Below, in pieces: positions 55,002-63,163 of a DNA stretch of 64,000 nt (the first letter of the stretch is position 1; every line of letters starts with the position of its first letter). The notes beneath the pieces were generated by a model. The model was not told the DNA's origin, made no database searches, and was given only the letters and a program-made list of their open reading frames with translations. This DNA comes from Gp6-AA40 sp035571515 (GTDB taxonomy: Bacteria > Acidobacteriota > Vicinamibacteria > Vicinamibacterales > UBA2999). Made by a program: the position numbers and the translations under genes. The stretch spans positions 12,409-76,408 of the forward strand of contig DATNCQ010000094.1 in assembly GCA_035571515.1 (NCBI GenBank), in the 5' to 3' direction.

Positions 55002-57176
55002 TCAGCTGATCACCCTGAACGCCACCAGCTCCTTGGCGGTGTCGCCCGTGGCGCTCTTCGTCGTGATCTCGATCACGTATTCACCGGGCGGGATCGTCGC
55101 CAGGCTCATGTCGATCTGGTGCGTGCCGCCCGCCGGCGCCGCGCTCACAGGCACGTCGGTGAACTTCTGCCCGTTGTTGTTGAGGAGCGCCGCCGTCGGC
55201 ACCGGCACCTCGTTGCCCGGGCCGTAGCTGTCGAACCGGATCAGCAGCCGCATGGTCCGCGAGAACTCGCGGTTGGCCGGCGGCACTGCCGCGGCGTTGC
55301 CCGCGATCGCCTGCAGCTCGCGCGGCGTGCGCACCGCGTAGACGCGCGGCGTGCTGATGGCCGGGCGCGCGGCGGTCAGATCCGGAATCGTGACGTTGCG
55401 GATTTCCTGGTCGAGCACGCCGCCGCCGGCGCCCTCGACGGTCATGCGCAGCTCGAGTTTTCCAGGCGGCGCCTCGAAGGTGAGCGACTGCGGCGCCGCC
55501 GCGGTCGCCGCGGCCGTCGACGCCGGCAGCGACGCGCTGGCGCCCGTCGCCTGCGGGTTCGCGCTCGCCAGCTGCGGTGTGTCGGGCGTGCGGCCGCGAT
55601 AGACCAGGTCGCCCTTCTCTGTCGCCGCAATCAGCGACACCCGGCCCGGCGCGGGATCGGCGCGGAGATTGCCCACCGGCGTCTTCGGCAGCGGCTCCCA
55701 CACAAGCGTGACCTTCGTCTTGCCGTTCTCGCCGCGCTGCGTGCCGAGCCACGTGCGCACGTACTTGCCGGCCTGCACCGGCACCGCGATCGACGACAGC
55801 GCCGCCATCACCGGCTTGGCGGCGTCGGGGACGCCCGGCCCCGTGACCTTCTCCGCCTTCCTGACGTCCTCGGGCGTCGCCGCCCAGTACCCGCGCCGCG
55901 CGCGCACCTGCAGGCCGCGCTTCTTCGCCGCGGCGGACAACTGCACCTTGATCGGATGGAACTTGCCGTCGACCGGCGCCTGCGCGGACGTGTAGCCGAT
56001 CAGGTAATACGCCGTCGAATCCTGCATCGCCAGCTGGAGCCCCTTCGCCAGGTCGTTCCTGCCGACGATGGCGCGGCCGTCGGTTTCCTCGGCGATGGAG
56101 CGCAGCGTGTTGGTCGAGGCCGTCAGCATGTCCTGGTCCTGCCGCGGGCCGACGTTCTCGTCGATGTCGAATTCGTTGGTGGCGAGGCCGCGCGGATCGA
56201 CGGTGTAGATCGCGGTGTTGTTCCGCGTCGCCGCGATGAAAACGTCCCGCAGCTGCGAGTAGAGGTCGGCGGTCGAAAATGCCTGCGCCGTCTGCTCGCG
56301 CGGATCGTTCTCGCCGGCGAACGGGTTGAACGCGTTCGGGTTGCCCACCTTCGGCATCGACGCGTCGGCGCTGCGCAGCTGCGGCGGCAGCATCGCCTGC
56401 AGCCCCTCGCTGACGTAGATGATCGACTTGCGCCCGTCGCGGATCGATCCGAGGCGGACCGACAGCCCGCGCAGCGCCGTCATCACCACCTGGTTGCGAA
56501 TCTGCTCGACGACCTCGGTCGGCGCGCGCTGGTACTGCTCCTCGAACAGGTTCCGCGGCTCGTACTTGTACTTGCGGCCCTCGAAGTGCTGGAGGGCGTT
56601 GATGATCTTCGCGTGGTTGCGCGTGAAGTCGATGTCGGTGACCGGCGTCAGCGGGTACATCACCGCGACGAGGTCGAGCGGCCGCATCTGGTTCTGGATG
56701 AACTCGCTGAGCGGCTGCCGCACCGCCAGCGAGCTGCCGAGACGCGTGTGGTAGTCATCGAGGAAGATGACGAAGACGCGCGTGTCGTCGCGCGCGGCCT
56801 CCCGCTCCTCGTCGTCCCGGTTGCGGATCTCCTGCGGCGGCGGCTCGCCCGGCTTCGGGTTGCCGTCGACCTTGAGGAAGCGGAACTGCTCGATCTTCTG
56901 CGGCTTGTTGTCCTCGAAGACTTCGAAGTCCGACTGCTTCAGGTCGGTCGCGGGCTGCCCCTTCGAATCGGACACATAGGCGTCGACGGTGACGAAGTTG
57001 ATGCCCGCGCGGAACGTGACGTTGGTCTGGTCCGCCGGCTGTTGCTGCGCGGCGGCCGGCTGAGAGCCGGACGGCTGGGAGCCGCTTTGCTGGGAGCCGG
57101 TCTGCTGGGCGCGCACCGCCAGGCTCCCGAGGCACGCGAGGACCAGGGCCACTAGAAACGCGGCGGATCGGCGCAT
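55002..57176 (-). CDS. Acidobacteria-type VWFA-related secreted protein
   Basis: A 724-aa exported protein: signal peptide RRSAAFLVALVLACLGSLAVRA, a Gln/Ser/Gly-rich linker made of GSQxSGSQ repeats, then the VWFA-related domain (about 60-400) with ARDDTRVFVIFLDDYHTR, IIYVSEGLQAM and DEETDGRAIVG-like blocks. C-terminal Ig-like beta domains follow. This arrangement is characteristic of the Acidobacteria VWFA-related family. A TATCAT lies seven bases before the ATG at 57176, so that start is preferred over the ATG at 57185. The function is unknown; an adhesive or complex-forming role is likely. Confidence 0.88.
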   Translation of the reverse strand: MRRSAAFLVALVLACLGSLAVRAQQTGSQQSGSQPSGSQPAAAQQQPADQTNVTFRAGINFVTVDAYVSDSKGQPATDLKQSDFEVFEDNKPQKIEQFRFLKVDGNPKPGEPPPQEIRNRDDEEREAARDDTRVFVIFLDDYHTRLGSSLAVRQPLSEFIQNQMRPLDLVAVMYPLTPVTDIDFTRNHAKIINALQHFEGRKYKYEPRNLFEEQYQRAPTEVVEQIRNQVVMTALRGLSVRLGSIRDGRKSIIYVSEGLQAMLPPQLRSADASMPKVGNPNAFNPFAGENDPREQTAQAFSTADLYSQLRDVFIAATRNNTAIYTVDPRGLATNEFDIDENVGPRQDQDMLTASTNTLRSIAEETDGRAIVGRNDLAKGLQLAMQDSTAYYLIGYTSAQAPVDGKFHPIKVQLSAAAKKRGLQVRARRGYWAATPEDVRKAEKVTGPGVPDAAKPVMAALSSIAVPVQAGKYVRTWLGTQRGENGKTKVTLVWEPLPKTPVGNLRADPAPGRVSLIAATEKGDLVYRGRTPDTPQLASANPQATGASASLPASTAAATAAAPQSLTFEAPPGKLELRMTVEGAGGGVLDQEIRNVTIPDLTAARPAISTPRVYAVRTPRELQAIAGNAAAVPPANREFSRTMRLLIRFDSYGPGNEVPVPTAALLNNNGQKFTDVPVSAAPAGGTHQIDMSLATIPPGEYVIEITTKSATGDTAKELVAFRVIS

Positions 57177-57183
57177 TGCACTC

Positions 57184-57189
57184 ATGATA
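57184..57189 (-). promoter_or_regulatory. -10 element TATCAT, leaderless arrangement
   Basis: On the minus strand TATCAT ends seven bases before the ATG at 57176. It favours the shorter signal peptide form of the VWFA protein. Confidence 0.4.
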
Positions 57190-57300
57190 ATCCTGAACGT
57201 CGAGGCTTTACGCCCTTCGACGACCTTTCGGCGGCCGCGACATCGGAGCGGCCGTAAAATTGGCGAGAACAGATCGCCAATAAATTAACGTTTTGGACGT

Positions 57301-58485
57301 ATGCAGCAGACAGAAAGCTTTTCGACACCCCTGACACAGCTCAGCCAGGACGAAACGCTGTTCCGCGACAGCGTCTACGAGTTCGCGGACCGGGAAATCC
57401 GGCCGCTCGTCCGCGAGATGGACGAGCACGCAAAGATCCCGCCGCAGCTCATCGCCAGACTGTTCGACCTCGGGGTGATGGGGATTGAAGTCCCCGAGGC
57501 GCACGGCGGCGCCGGCGCCACTTTTTTTCACTCCGTGTTGGCCGTCGAGGCTCTGTCGCGGGTCGATCCGTCTATCGGCGTGATGGTCGACGTCCAGAAC
57601 ACCCTCGTCATCAACGCGCTCGTGCGGTGGGCCACCGACGGGCAGAAGGCCGCCTACCTGCCGAAGCTCGCCGCCGATACGGTCGGCGCCTACGCGCTGT
57701 CGGAAGCCGCCTCCGGCAGCGACGCGTTTGCGATGGGCGCGCGCGCCCGCCGTCGCGACGACGCGTCCGCCGAAGCGCCTGGCGGCTTCATCCTCAACGG
57801 CCGCAAGCTCTGGATCACCAACGCCAACGAAGCCAACCTCTTCATCGTCTTTGCGAACGTCAACCCCGAGGCCGGCTATCGGGGCATCACCGCGTTTCTC
57901 GTCGAGCGCGGCTTTCCGGGCTTCAGCGTCGGCAAGAAGGAGGACAAGCTGGGCATCCGCGCGAGCAGCACCTGCGAGCTGCTGCTCGAGGACTGCCTCG
58001 TCCCGCGCGCGAACGTCCTCGGCGAGGTCGGCAAGGGGTACAAGGTCGCCATCGAGACGCTGAACGAGGGGCGCATCGGCATCGGCGCGCAGATGGTCGG
58101 CCTGGCGCAGGGCGCGCTCGACGCGACGATCCGCTACACGAAGGAGCGCAAGCAGTTCGGCAAGGCGATCGGCGAGTTCCAGGGCGTCCAGTTCCAGATC
58201 GCGCGGGCGGCGACCGAGGTCGAAGCGGCGCGGCTGATGGTCTACAACGCGGCGCGGCTGCGCGACGCCGGCCAGCCGTTCCTCAAGGAAGCGGCGATGT
58301 GCAAGATCTTCTCGTCGGAGGTCGCCGAGCGCGTGAGCTCGCTCGCCGTGAACCTCTTCGGCGGCTACGGCTTCGTGAAGGACTACCCGGTGGAGAAATT
58401 CTTTCGCGACGCGAAGATCGGCCAGATCTACGAGGGCACGTCGAACCTGCAGCTGCAGACGATCGCGAAGCAGATCTTCGGATAG
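57301..58485 (+). CDS. Acyl-CoA dehydrogenase
   Basis: A 394-aa FAD enzyme. GVMGIEVPEAHGGAGAT, YALSEAASGSDAFAM, GRKLWITNANEANL, KEDKLGIRASSTCELLLEDC, RKQFGKAIGEFQGVQFQIA and FGGYGFVKDYPVEKFFRDAKIGQIYEGTSNLQ are the family blocks, with the catalytic Glu in IYEGTSN. It resembles short/branched-chain dehydrogenases. It faces the atypical homologue at 58545-59549 across a repeat island and might form a heteromeric pair with it, which is inference. Confidence 0.92.
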   Translation: MQQTESFSTPLTQLSQDETLFRDSVYEFADREIRPLVREMDEHAKIPPQLIARLFDLGVMGIEVPEAHGGAGATFFHSVLAVEALSRVDPSIGVMVDVQNTLVINALVRWATDGQKAAYLPKLAADTVGAYALSEAASGSDAFAMGARARRRDDASAEAPGGFILNGRKLWITNANEANLFIVFANVNPEAGYRGITAFLVERGFPGFSVGKKEDKLGIRASSTCELLLEDCLVPRANVLGEVGKGYKVAIETLNEGRIGIGAQMVGLAQGALDATIRYTKERKQFGKAIGEFQGVQFQIARAATEVEAARLMVYNAARLRDAGQPFLKEAAMCKIFSSEVAERVSSLAVNLFGGYGFVKDYPVEKFFRDAKIGQIYEGTSNLQLQTIAKQIFG

Positions 58486-58487
58486 CG

Positions 58488-58580
58488 GACGGTCGGCAGT
58501 GGGCAGTGGGCTACCAACCACCAACGACCAATGACTAACTATCCCTACCGCCGACTGCCGACCGCCGATTGCCGACTGAC
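58488..58580. repeat. Heptamer island (GGCAGTG, ACCAACC, CCGACTG) in inverted arms
   Basis: Left arm GGCAGTG units (58494-58510), a middle run of ACCAACC units (58513-58534) and a right arm of CCGACTG units (58549-58580). The right arm lies within the end of the 58545-59549 gene and supplies its last residues. Confidence 0.8.
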
Positions 58581-59549
58581 CTGCGGCAGCGCCGCATCGC
58601 CGACCGATTCCCGCAGCGCCTCCGTGCGGCCGGCGAACAGCTCGATCGCGCGCACGTCCTGCGTCAGCCGCTCGACGACGTGCCCCCGGCGGAAGCTGTC
58701 GACGCCGACGACCTGCGTCGCGCGCGCGACCGCGGCCTGGGCCGCGCTCGTCGCCGCCAGCTTGGCCATCGAGCCGTCCGCCAGCGAGACCTGGTCGCCC
58801 CCGGCGGCGGCCTGCCACGTCAGCATGCGTGCCGCCTCGAGCTCGGTGGCCGTGTCGGCGAGCAGTCCCTGCACCGTCTGCTCGCCGCCGGCGCCATGCT
58901 CGCGATGCACGACCGCGAGCGATTCGCGCAGCGCCCTGCTGCCGATCCCGAGCGCGACGGAAGCGATGAGCGTGCGAGCGCGCGCCATGATGCTCGTCGG
59001 CGCGGCGCCCGCCATGCACGGCGTGCCCGCGAACGTGACATAGGCCCAGACGAAGCCGCGCAGCGCCGAGGCTCGCGCCTCGGTGACACGCACACCGTCG
59101 CCGTCGAGCGCGACCGCGCATCCCGTCACGTCTGATCCCTGGCGCGCGCCGACAACCGCCACGCCATGCTCGGTGATGGGACCGACCCACGCCGCACGTC
59201 CGCTCAACCGGCCGTTGTCGATTGCGGGGACGTCTTCGGACGACAGGGCAAGCGCCCCAACGATTTCGCCGCGCGCCAGCGCCGTCATCCAGCCTTCGCC
59301 CTGATGTCGGGGAAACGCAAGGAGCACCGTCGTGTGGAGGGCGAGCGTCATCCCCGCCGCAGCCGATTCGGATGCCAGCGCCTCGACGGCGAGCGACGCG
59401 GCGATCAGATCGGCGCGCGGATCGATCAAGCCGAGACGCGCCGCGCCCGCGATGACGTCGCCGGCCGCGGGGTCCTCTGCGAGCCCGCGACCGAGCGCCT
59501 GCGCCTTGTCGCGCCAGGTCTGCTGGACGTCGGTGCACTCGAAATTCAT
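58545..59549 (-). CDS. Divergent acyl-CoA-dehydrogenase-like protein lacking the catalytic Glu
   Basis: A 334-aa protein with the fold outline of acyl-CoA dehydrogenase. VEALASESAAAGMTLALHT and ALALSSEDVPAIDNG correspond to the N-terminal and middle blocks, and AVARATQVVGVDSFRRGHVVERLTQDVRA to the C-terminal helices. The usual EGTSEIQR block reads FAGRTEALR, so the catalytic Glu is replaced by Ala. It is shorter and Ala-rich, and its end (SRQSAVGSRR) comes from the repeat island. It may be a regulatory or structural partner, or act on another reaction. A TAGTGT lies six bases before the ATG. Confidence 0.78.
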   Translation of the reverse strand: MNFECTDVQQTWRDKAQALGRGLAEDPAAGDVIAGAARLGLIDPRADLIAASLAVEALASESAAAGMTLALHTTVLLAFPRHQGEGWMTALARGEIVGALALSSEDVPAIDNGRLSGRAAWVGPITEHGVAVVGARQGSDVTGCAVALDGDGVRVTEARASALRGFVWAYVTFAGTPCMAGAAPTSIMARARTLIASVALGIGSRALRESLAVVHREHGAGGEQTVQGLLADTATELEAARMLTWQAAAGGDQVSLADGSMAKLAATSAAQAAVARATQVVGVDSFRRGHVVERLTQDVRAIELFAGRTEALRESVGDAALPQVSRQSAVGSRR

Positions 59550-59555
59550 GTCGGC

Positions 59556-59561
59556 ACACTA
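59556..59561 (-). promoter_or_regulatory. -10-like TAGTGT, leaderless arrangement
   Basis: On the minus strand TAGTGT ends six bases before the ATG at 59549. It is a weaker match than the other candidates. Confidence 0.3.
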
Positions 59562-59592
59562 TCACGAGGCGCGGCGGACAACCGGTTGCGAT

Positions 59593-59598
59593 TATCAT
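59593..59598 (+). promoter_or_regulatory. -10 element TATCAT, leaderless arrangement
   Basis: TATCAT ends six bases before the ATG at 59605 of the first MEDS gene. Confidence 0.4.
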
Positions 59599-59604
59599 GC
59601 GCGG

Positions 59605-60273
59605 ATGCGTCGGAGCGCTCGCGTCGACTACCGGCATGGTCATCACGTCTGCACGTTGTCCACCTCGCGCGCGGAGCACGTCCGCGCAGCCGTCGAATTC
59701 ATCCAGGCAGGCCTCGCGCGGGGCGAGCAGTGCGGCTACGCCTGCTGGGAACAGACGCCGGAGCAATTCCGCGAAGAACTGAGTCGCGCGGGCGTCGACG
59801 TCGAGGCCGAGGAAGCGCGGGGCGCGCTCGCGGTAATCGGCAGGGACCAGGGTCATCTCGCGGGCGGCGCCTTCGACGCGGCGCGAACGATCGAACGAAT
59901 CGAGGCCGCGCTGTCCGACGCGCTGAACGCCGGCTTCTCGGGGCTGTGCGGCGCGGGCGACATGACGTGGCTGCTCGACGGAGTGCCCGGGTCGCACGAG
60001 CTGCTCGCCTACGAGGCGCTGCTGAATTACTTCTGCTCGAACCGGCCGCTCGTCCTCCTCTGCCAGTACAGCCGCGACAAACTTCCCGCGCGGATCATCG
60101 ACAGCTGTCTCGCCACCCACCCGTACGTGCTCGCCGGCACAGCGGGACTGCTGAGGAATCCCTTCTACGAAATGCCGGAGCGGGCGATGATTCGCTCGCG
60201 CGACGGCGCGGGCATCGGCGAGAAGCTGACGCGGCTCGACGCGCTGTCGATGGACTCCGCAGTTATGCGATGA
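59605..60273 (+). CDS. MEDS-domain protein, copy 1 of 3
   Basis: A 222-aa protein that is nearly all MEDS (DcmR-type sensory) domain: HHVCTLSTSRAEHVRAAVEF, GYACWEQTPEQFREELSRAGVD, GDMTWLLDGVPGSHELLAYEALLNYF and LCQYSRDKLPARIIDSCLATHPY. No DNA-binding, PAS or kinase domain is attached. MEDS domains are thought to sense small hydrocarbon-derived ligands (family knowledge). The ATG at 59605 was chosen over the long upstream frame because the MEDS domain begins there. Confidence 0.85.
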   Translation: MRRSARVDYRHGHHVCTLSTSRAEHVRAAVEFIQAGLARGEQCGYACWEQTPEQFREELSRAGVDVEAEEARGALAVIGRDQGHLAGGAFDAARTIERIEAALSDALNAGFSGLCGAGDMTWLLDGVPGSHELLAYEALLNYFCSNRPLVLLCQYSRDKLPARIIDSCLATHPYVLAGTAGLLRNPFYEMPERAMIRSRDGAGIGEKLTRLDALSMDSAVMR

Positions 60274-60280
60274 TTGGCGG

Positions 60281-60937
60281 ATGCGCCGACCCTCGCAGGC
60301 ACGCTATCAGTACGGCGATCACGTGTGCACCCTGTACGGGTCGCGTGCAGAGCAGCTCGGTGCCGCCATCGAATTCGTCCGCGGCGGCCTCGCGGGCGGC
60401 GAGCGCTGTCTCTACGTCTGCTGCGAGCAGACGCCGGACGAGTTCCGGGAGGAATTGCGGCGCGCCGGCATCGACGCGGATGCCGAGGAGGCGCGCAACG
60501 CGCTCGAGTTGATCACCAAGCACGAGGGGCATCTCGAGGGCGGCGCCTTCGACGCGGCGCGGATGATCGAGATGCTCGCGGCCGCGTTGTCCGAGGCGCT
60601 GGCCACCGGGTTCAACGGCCTGCGCGGCGCGGGCGACATGACCTGGCTCCTCGATCGGGCGCCAGGCTCGCACGAGCTGCTCGCCTACGAGGCGCTGCTC
60701 AACTACTTCTGCGCCAACCGCCCTGTCATCCTGCTCTGTCAGTACAGCCGCGAGAAGCTGCCGCCGAAGATTCTCGAGAGCTGCCTGGCGACGCACCCGC
60801 AGGTGCGCGTCGAGGCGCCGCGACTGCTCAGGAACCCGTTCTACGAGGAGCCCGAGCAGGCGATGCTCCGATCGCGCGACGGCGCGCGCATCCACGACAA
60901 GCTCGCGCAGATCGACGCGCTGTCGGCCGCGTCCTAA
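60281..60937 (+). CDS. MEDS-domain protein, copy 2 of 3
   Basis: A 218-aa stand-alone MEDS protein seven bases after copy 1, so the two are co-transcribed. The core motifs are the same (DHVCTLYGSRAEQ, EQTPDEFREELRRAGID, AGDMTWLLDRAPGSHELLAYEALLNYF, NPFYEEPEQAM). GGERCLYVCCEQ has an extra Cys relative to copy 1. The differences are spread over the whole length, suggesting an old duplication. Confidence 0.85.
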   Translation: MRRPSQARYQYGDHVCTLYGSRAEQLGAAIEFVRGGLAGGERCLYVCCEQTPDEFREELRRAGIDADAEEARNALELITKHEGHLEGGAFDAARMIEMLAAALSEALATGFNGLRGAGDMTWLLDRAPGSHELLAYEALLNYFCANRPVILLCQYSREKLPPKILESCLATHPQVRVEAPRLLRNPFYEEPEQAMLRSRDGARIHDKLAQIDALSAAS

Positions 60938-60979
60938 TTTTTCGTCCTCGGCTGAGCTAACTTCACCGCGCGTCGGTCC

Positions 60980-60985
60980 TATAAT
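60980..60985 (+). promoter_or_regulatory. -10 element TATAAT, leaderless arrangement
   Basis: A consensus TATAAT ends seven bases before the ATG at 60993. CTAACT, 17 bases upstream, is a weak -35. It gives MEDS copy 3 its own promoter. Confidence 0.55.
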
Positions 60986-60992
60986 CCCGCGC

Positions 60993-61649
60993 ATGGATCG
61001 AGCTCCCCGCATCGTCTATCAGCAAGGCGATCACGTCTGCACCCTCTTCAGCTCGCGCGAGGAACAGGTGCGCGCGGCCATCGACTACATCCGCGGCGGG
61101 CTCTCGCGCGGCGAGCGCTGCCTCTACGTCTGCGGCGAGCAGACGCCGGAGGAATTCCGCGCCGAGCTGCGCGCGGCCGGCATCGACGCCGCCGCCGAGG
61201 AAAGGCGCGGAGCGCTCGCCCTGATCACGAAGCGGGAAGGCCACCTGAAAGGCGGCTCGTTCAAGGCGTCGCGCATGATCGACATGCTCAATGCCGCCGT
61301 GTCCGACGCGCTCAAGGCGGGGTTCGCCGGGCTGTGCACGGCCGGCGACATGACGTGGCTGCTGGACGAGGCGCCTGGCTCGCACGAAATCGTCGAATAC
61401 GAGGCGCTGCTGAACCACTTCTATTCGAGCAACCGCGCGCTCGGTCTCTGCCAGTACAACCGCAACCGGCTGCCGGCGAAAATCCTCGACACCTGCCTGG
61501 CGACCCACCGGCACATCCGCGTGGAAGGGCCGATGATCCTCGAGAATCCGTTCTACGAGCTGCCGGAAGACGCGATGACCATCCCGCGCGACGGCGACGG
61601 CATCACGGAGAAGATGACGCAGATCGACGTGATGTCCGCGGCATCCTAG
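60993..61649 (+). CDS. MEDS-domain protein, copy 3 of 3
   Basis: A 218-aa stand-alone MEDS protein with GDHVCTLFSSREEQV, EQTPEEFRAELRAAGID, AGDMTWLLDEAPGSHEIVEYEALLNHFY and LCQYNRNRLPAKILDTCLATHRH. It is the most divergent copy in its middle (GGSFKASRMIDMLNAAV) and in the ligand-side loop. A separate TATAAT suggests independent control. Together the three copies may respond to different ligands or form mixed oligomers. Confidence 0.85.
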   Translation: MDRAPRIVYQQGDHVCTLFSSREEQVRAAIDYIRGGLSRGERCLYVCGEQTPEEFRAELRAAGIDAAAEERRGALALITKREGHLKGGSFKASRMIDMLNAAVSDALKAGFAGLCTAGDMTWLLDEAPGSHEIVEYEALLNHFYSSNRALGLCQYNRNRLPAKILDTCLATHRHIRVEGPMILENPFYELPEDAMTIPRDGDGITEKMTQIDVMSAAS

Positions 61650-62135
61650 CCGCCGATCCTCGTTCGAACGTCACTCATCGGCGACGGGCCACGGAGTCGC
61701 GGAGACACGGAGATTATTTTTTCTCGGTATGCGGTTCGAAGTCGTATCCGCCAAGTCGCTCGCGCCTAACAGCCCGTGATGCAAGTCCCGCGCGTGCTCG
61801 GGTCGTTGACGGGCCGAAGGCGACATTCACCAGACCTTCCGGCGAATCTTTTCCACGCGCGCCCACACGTCCGCCGTGATCCGGTTGGGCCACAGTCCTC
61901 CGAGCAGTAGGTTAAATCGCTCATCGTCGTGATTTTCTCGGGGTGGGCCTCGGCGACGAGCCGCCCGACCACTCGACGATGTCGCGGACACATGGACGGA
62001 TCCGCACGATCCCGACGCCAAATCACCAAGATGCGAATCGAGAACCGCACACCGTCTGACCCTGCCTCGGTGGTGGAACAGACAAGCCGAGTAAGCTCGT
62101 ATCTCTCCGTGCCTCCGTTCTCCGTGGCTCGTCGG
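61650..62135. other. Gene-poor stretch bounded by inverted repeat arms
   Basis: No credible gene was found in these 486 bases. CCACGGAG-type 8-mers at 61689-61713 and their inverted copies at 62103-62127 face each other across about 390 bases. A minus-strand frame ending at 61827 reads ERFNLLLGGLWPNRITADVWARV, which could be the end of a decayed gene, but its start region is not protein-like. Confidence 0.55.
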
Positions 62136-62630
62136 TCAGCGGCTGTCGCCGAGTTTGGCGAAGATCGGCTTGAGCCTCACCGCGCTCTGCTGCAGGTCCT
62201 CCGGCAGCACGCGCGTCGTCCCCACGACGGTCATGAAGTTCGTGTCGCCGTTCCACCGCGGCACGAGATGCACGTGCACGTGCTCGAGGACACCCGCGCC
62301 GGCGGGCTTGCCAAGGTTGACGCCGACGTTGATCCCGTGCGGCGCGTAGGCTTCGACCAGCGCCCGCTCGCTGAGCGCCTGCAGGTCCGCCATCTCGTGC
62401 CGTTCCTCGGGCGTCAGCGACGCGAGCGAGCCGGTGTGCCGGTACGGCACGACCAGGAGATGGCCGTTGTTATACGGATAGAGATTGAGGATGACGTAGC
62501 AGGTCTTGTGCTGGTAGACGATGAGGGAATCGGGGTGCGGGGGACGGGGCGCGTCGCAGAACACGCACCCCGTATCTGGTTTGCTGCCGGTCACGTACTC
62601 GAGTCGCCACGGCGACCAAAGACGATCCAT
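62136..62630 (-). CDS. HIT-family nucleotide hydrolase
   Basis: A 164-aa HIT protein. The catalytic triad motif is HVHVHLVPRW (HxHxHxx), with RLWSPWRLEYVTG at the start and CVFCDAP as a CxxC zinc site. NNGHLLVVPYRHTGSLASLTPEE is the conserved middle block. It probably cleaves diadenosine polyphosphates or nucleoside phosphoramidates. It lies between a gene-poor region and the IHF gene. Confidence 0.93.
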   Translation of the reverse strand: MDRLWSPWRLEYVTGSKPDTGCVFCDAPRPPHPDSLIVYQHKTCYVILNLYPYNNGHLLVVPYRHTGSLASLTPEERHEMADLQALSERALVEAYAPHGINVGVNLGKPAGAGVLEHVHVHLVPRWNGDTNFMTVVGTTRVLPEDLQQSAVRLKPIFAKLGDSR

Positions 62631-62631
62631 A

Positions 62632-62738
62632 CGAAGTGGAAAAGTGGAAGAAGTTTAAAAGTGGAAAAGTAAGTGTTAAGCAGCGTGTTGCACGTCAAAC
62701 TTACTTTTCCACTTTTCCACTTTTCAACTTTTCCACTT
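62632..62738. repeat. 8-nt repeat island in inverted arms (CTTTTCCA)
   Basis: The left arm (62632-62670) has AAGTGGAA units and the right arm (62699-62738) the complementary CTTTTCCA units. They can fold into a hairpin of about 35 bp, the most regular in the window. It lies between the HIT and IHF genes and is clearly lower in GC than the genes around it. Confidence 0.85.
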
Positions 62739-62741
62739 CCG

Positions 62742-63101
62742 TCAGACCGACTGCACCGCGCCGGTCACATTGCCGGTAATCGACGCCGCTTCGGCCGCCT
62801 CGGCCTCGCGGTTGATCAGCTCCTTCAGCTCCTTGCCGGGCTTGAAGTAGGGCACTTTCTTCGGCGGCACGTCCACCTTGTCGCCGGTCTTCGGATTGCG
62901 TCCCTTGCGGGGCTCGCGCTTGCGCAGCCGGAAGCTGCCGAACCCGCGCAGTTCGATCTTCTCGCCCCGGTGCAGCGCTTCGATGATGCTCCTGAACACC
63001 GTGTCGACGATGACTTCAGAGTGCTTCTTCGTGAGATCCGACACGCGCGACACTTCCTCGACGAGTTCCGCCTTGGTCATGCTGCCGCCAGGAGTATTCA
63101 A
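62742..63101 (-). CDS. IHF/HU-family DNA-binding protein
   Basis: A 119-aa nucleoid-associated protein like IHF beta or HU. TKAELVEEVSRVSDLTKKHSEVIVDTVFRSIIEALHRG forms the dimer helices, and ELRGFGSFRLRKREPRKGRNPKTGDKVDVPPKKVPYFKPGKELKELIN contains the DNA-bending arm. The C-terminal extension is short and acidic. TTG at 63101 has AGGAG six bases upstream; ATG at 63080 is a less well-supported alternative. A repeat island separates it from rpsA. Confidence 0.93.
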   Translation of the reverse strand: MNTPGGSMTKAELVEEVSRVSDLTKKHSEVIVDTVFRSIIEALHRGEKIELRGFGSFRLRKREPRKGRNPKTGDKVDVPPKKVPYFKPGKELKELINREAEAAEAASITGNVTGAVQSV

Positions 63102-63115
63102 TGGTCGCTCCTCTG

Positions 63116-63150
63116 GAACCTGATACCTGATCCTGATACCTGATACCTGC
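63116..63150. repeat. TGATACC heptamer island
   Basis: Three to four TGATACC units lie between rpsA and the IHF gene, the same unit as at 51130-51181, about 12 kb away. Confidence 0.8.
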
Positions 63151-63163
63151 CGCCGCAATCGCG

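Noticed and set aside
57208..60120. A minus-strand frame of 970 codons
   Set aside because: It is mainly antisense to the acyl-CoA dehydrogenase and MEDS genes. Its part over 58545-59549 is another frame of the real gene there.
61827..62021. A minus-strand 64-codon frame ending ERFNLLLGGLWPNRITADVWARV...
   Set aside because: The end looks protein-like and could be a decayed gene, but the N-terminal half is not credible, no start signal exists and no family was recognised.
61650..62135. tRNA or small RNA gene
   Set aside because: No GTTCRANNC arm or cloverleaf was found here or in other spacers.
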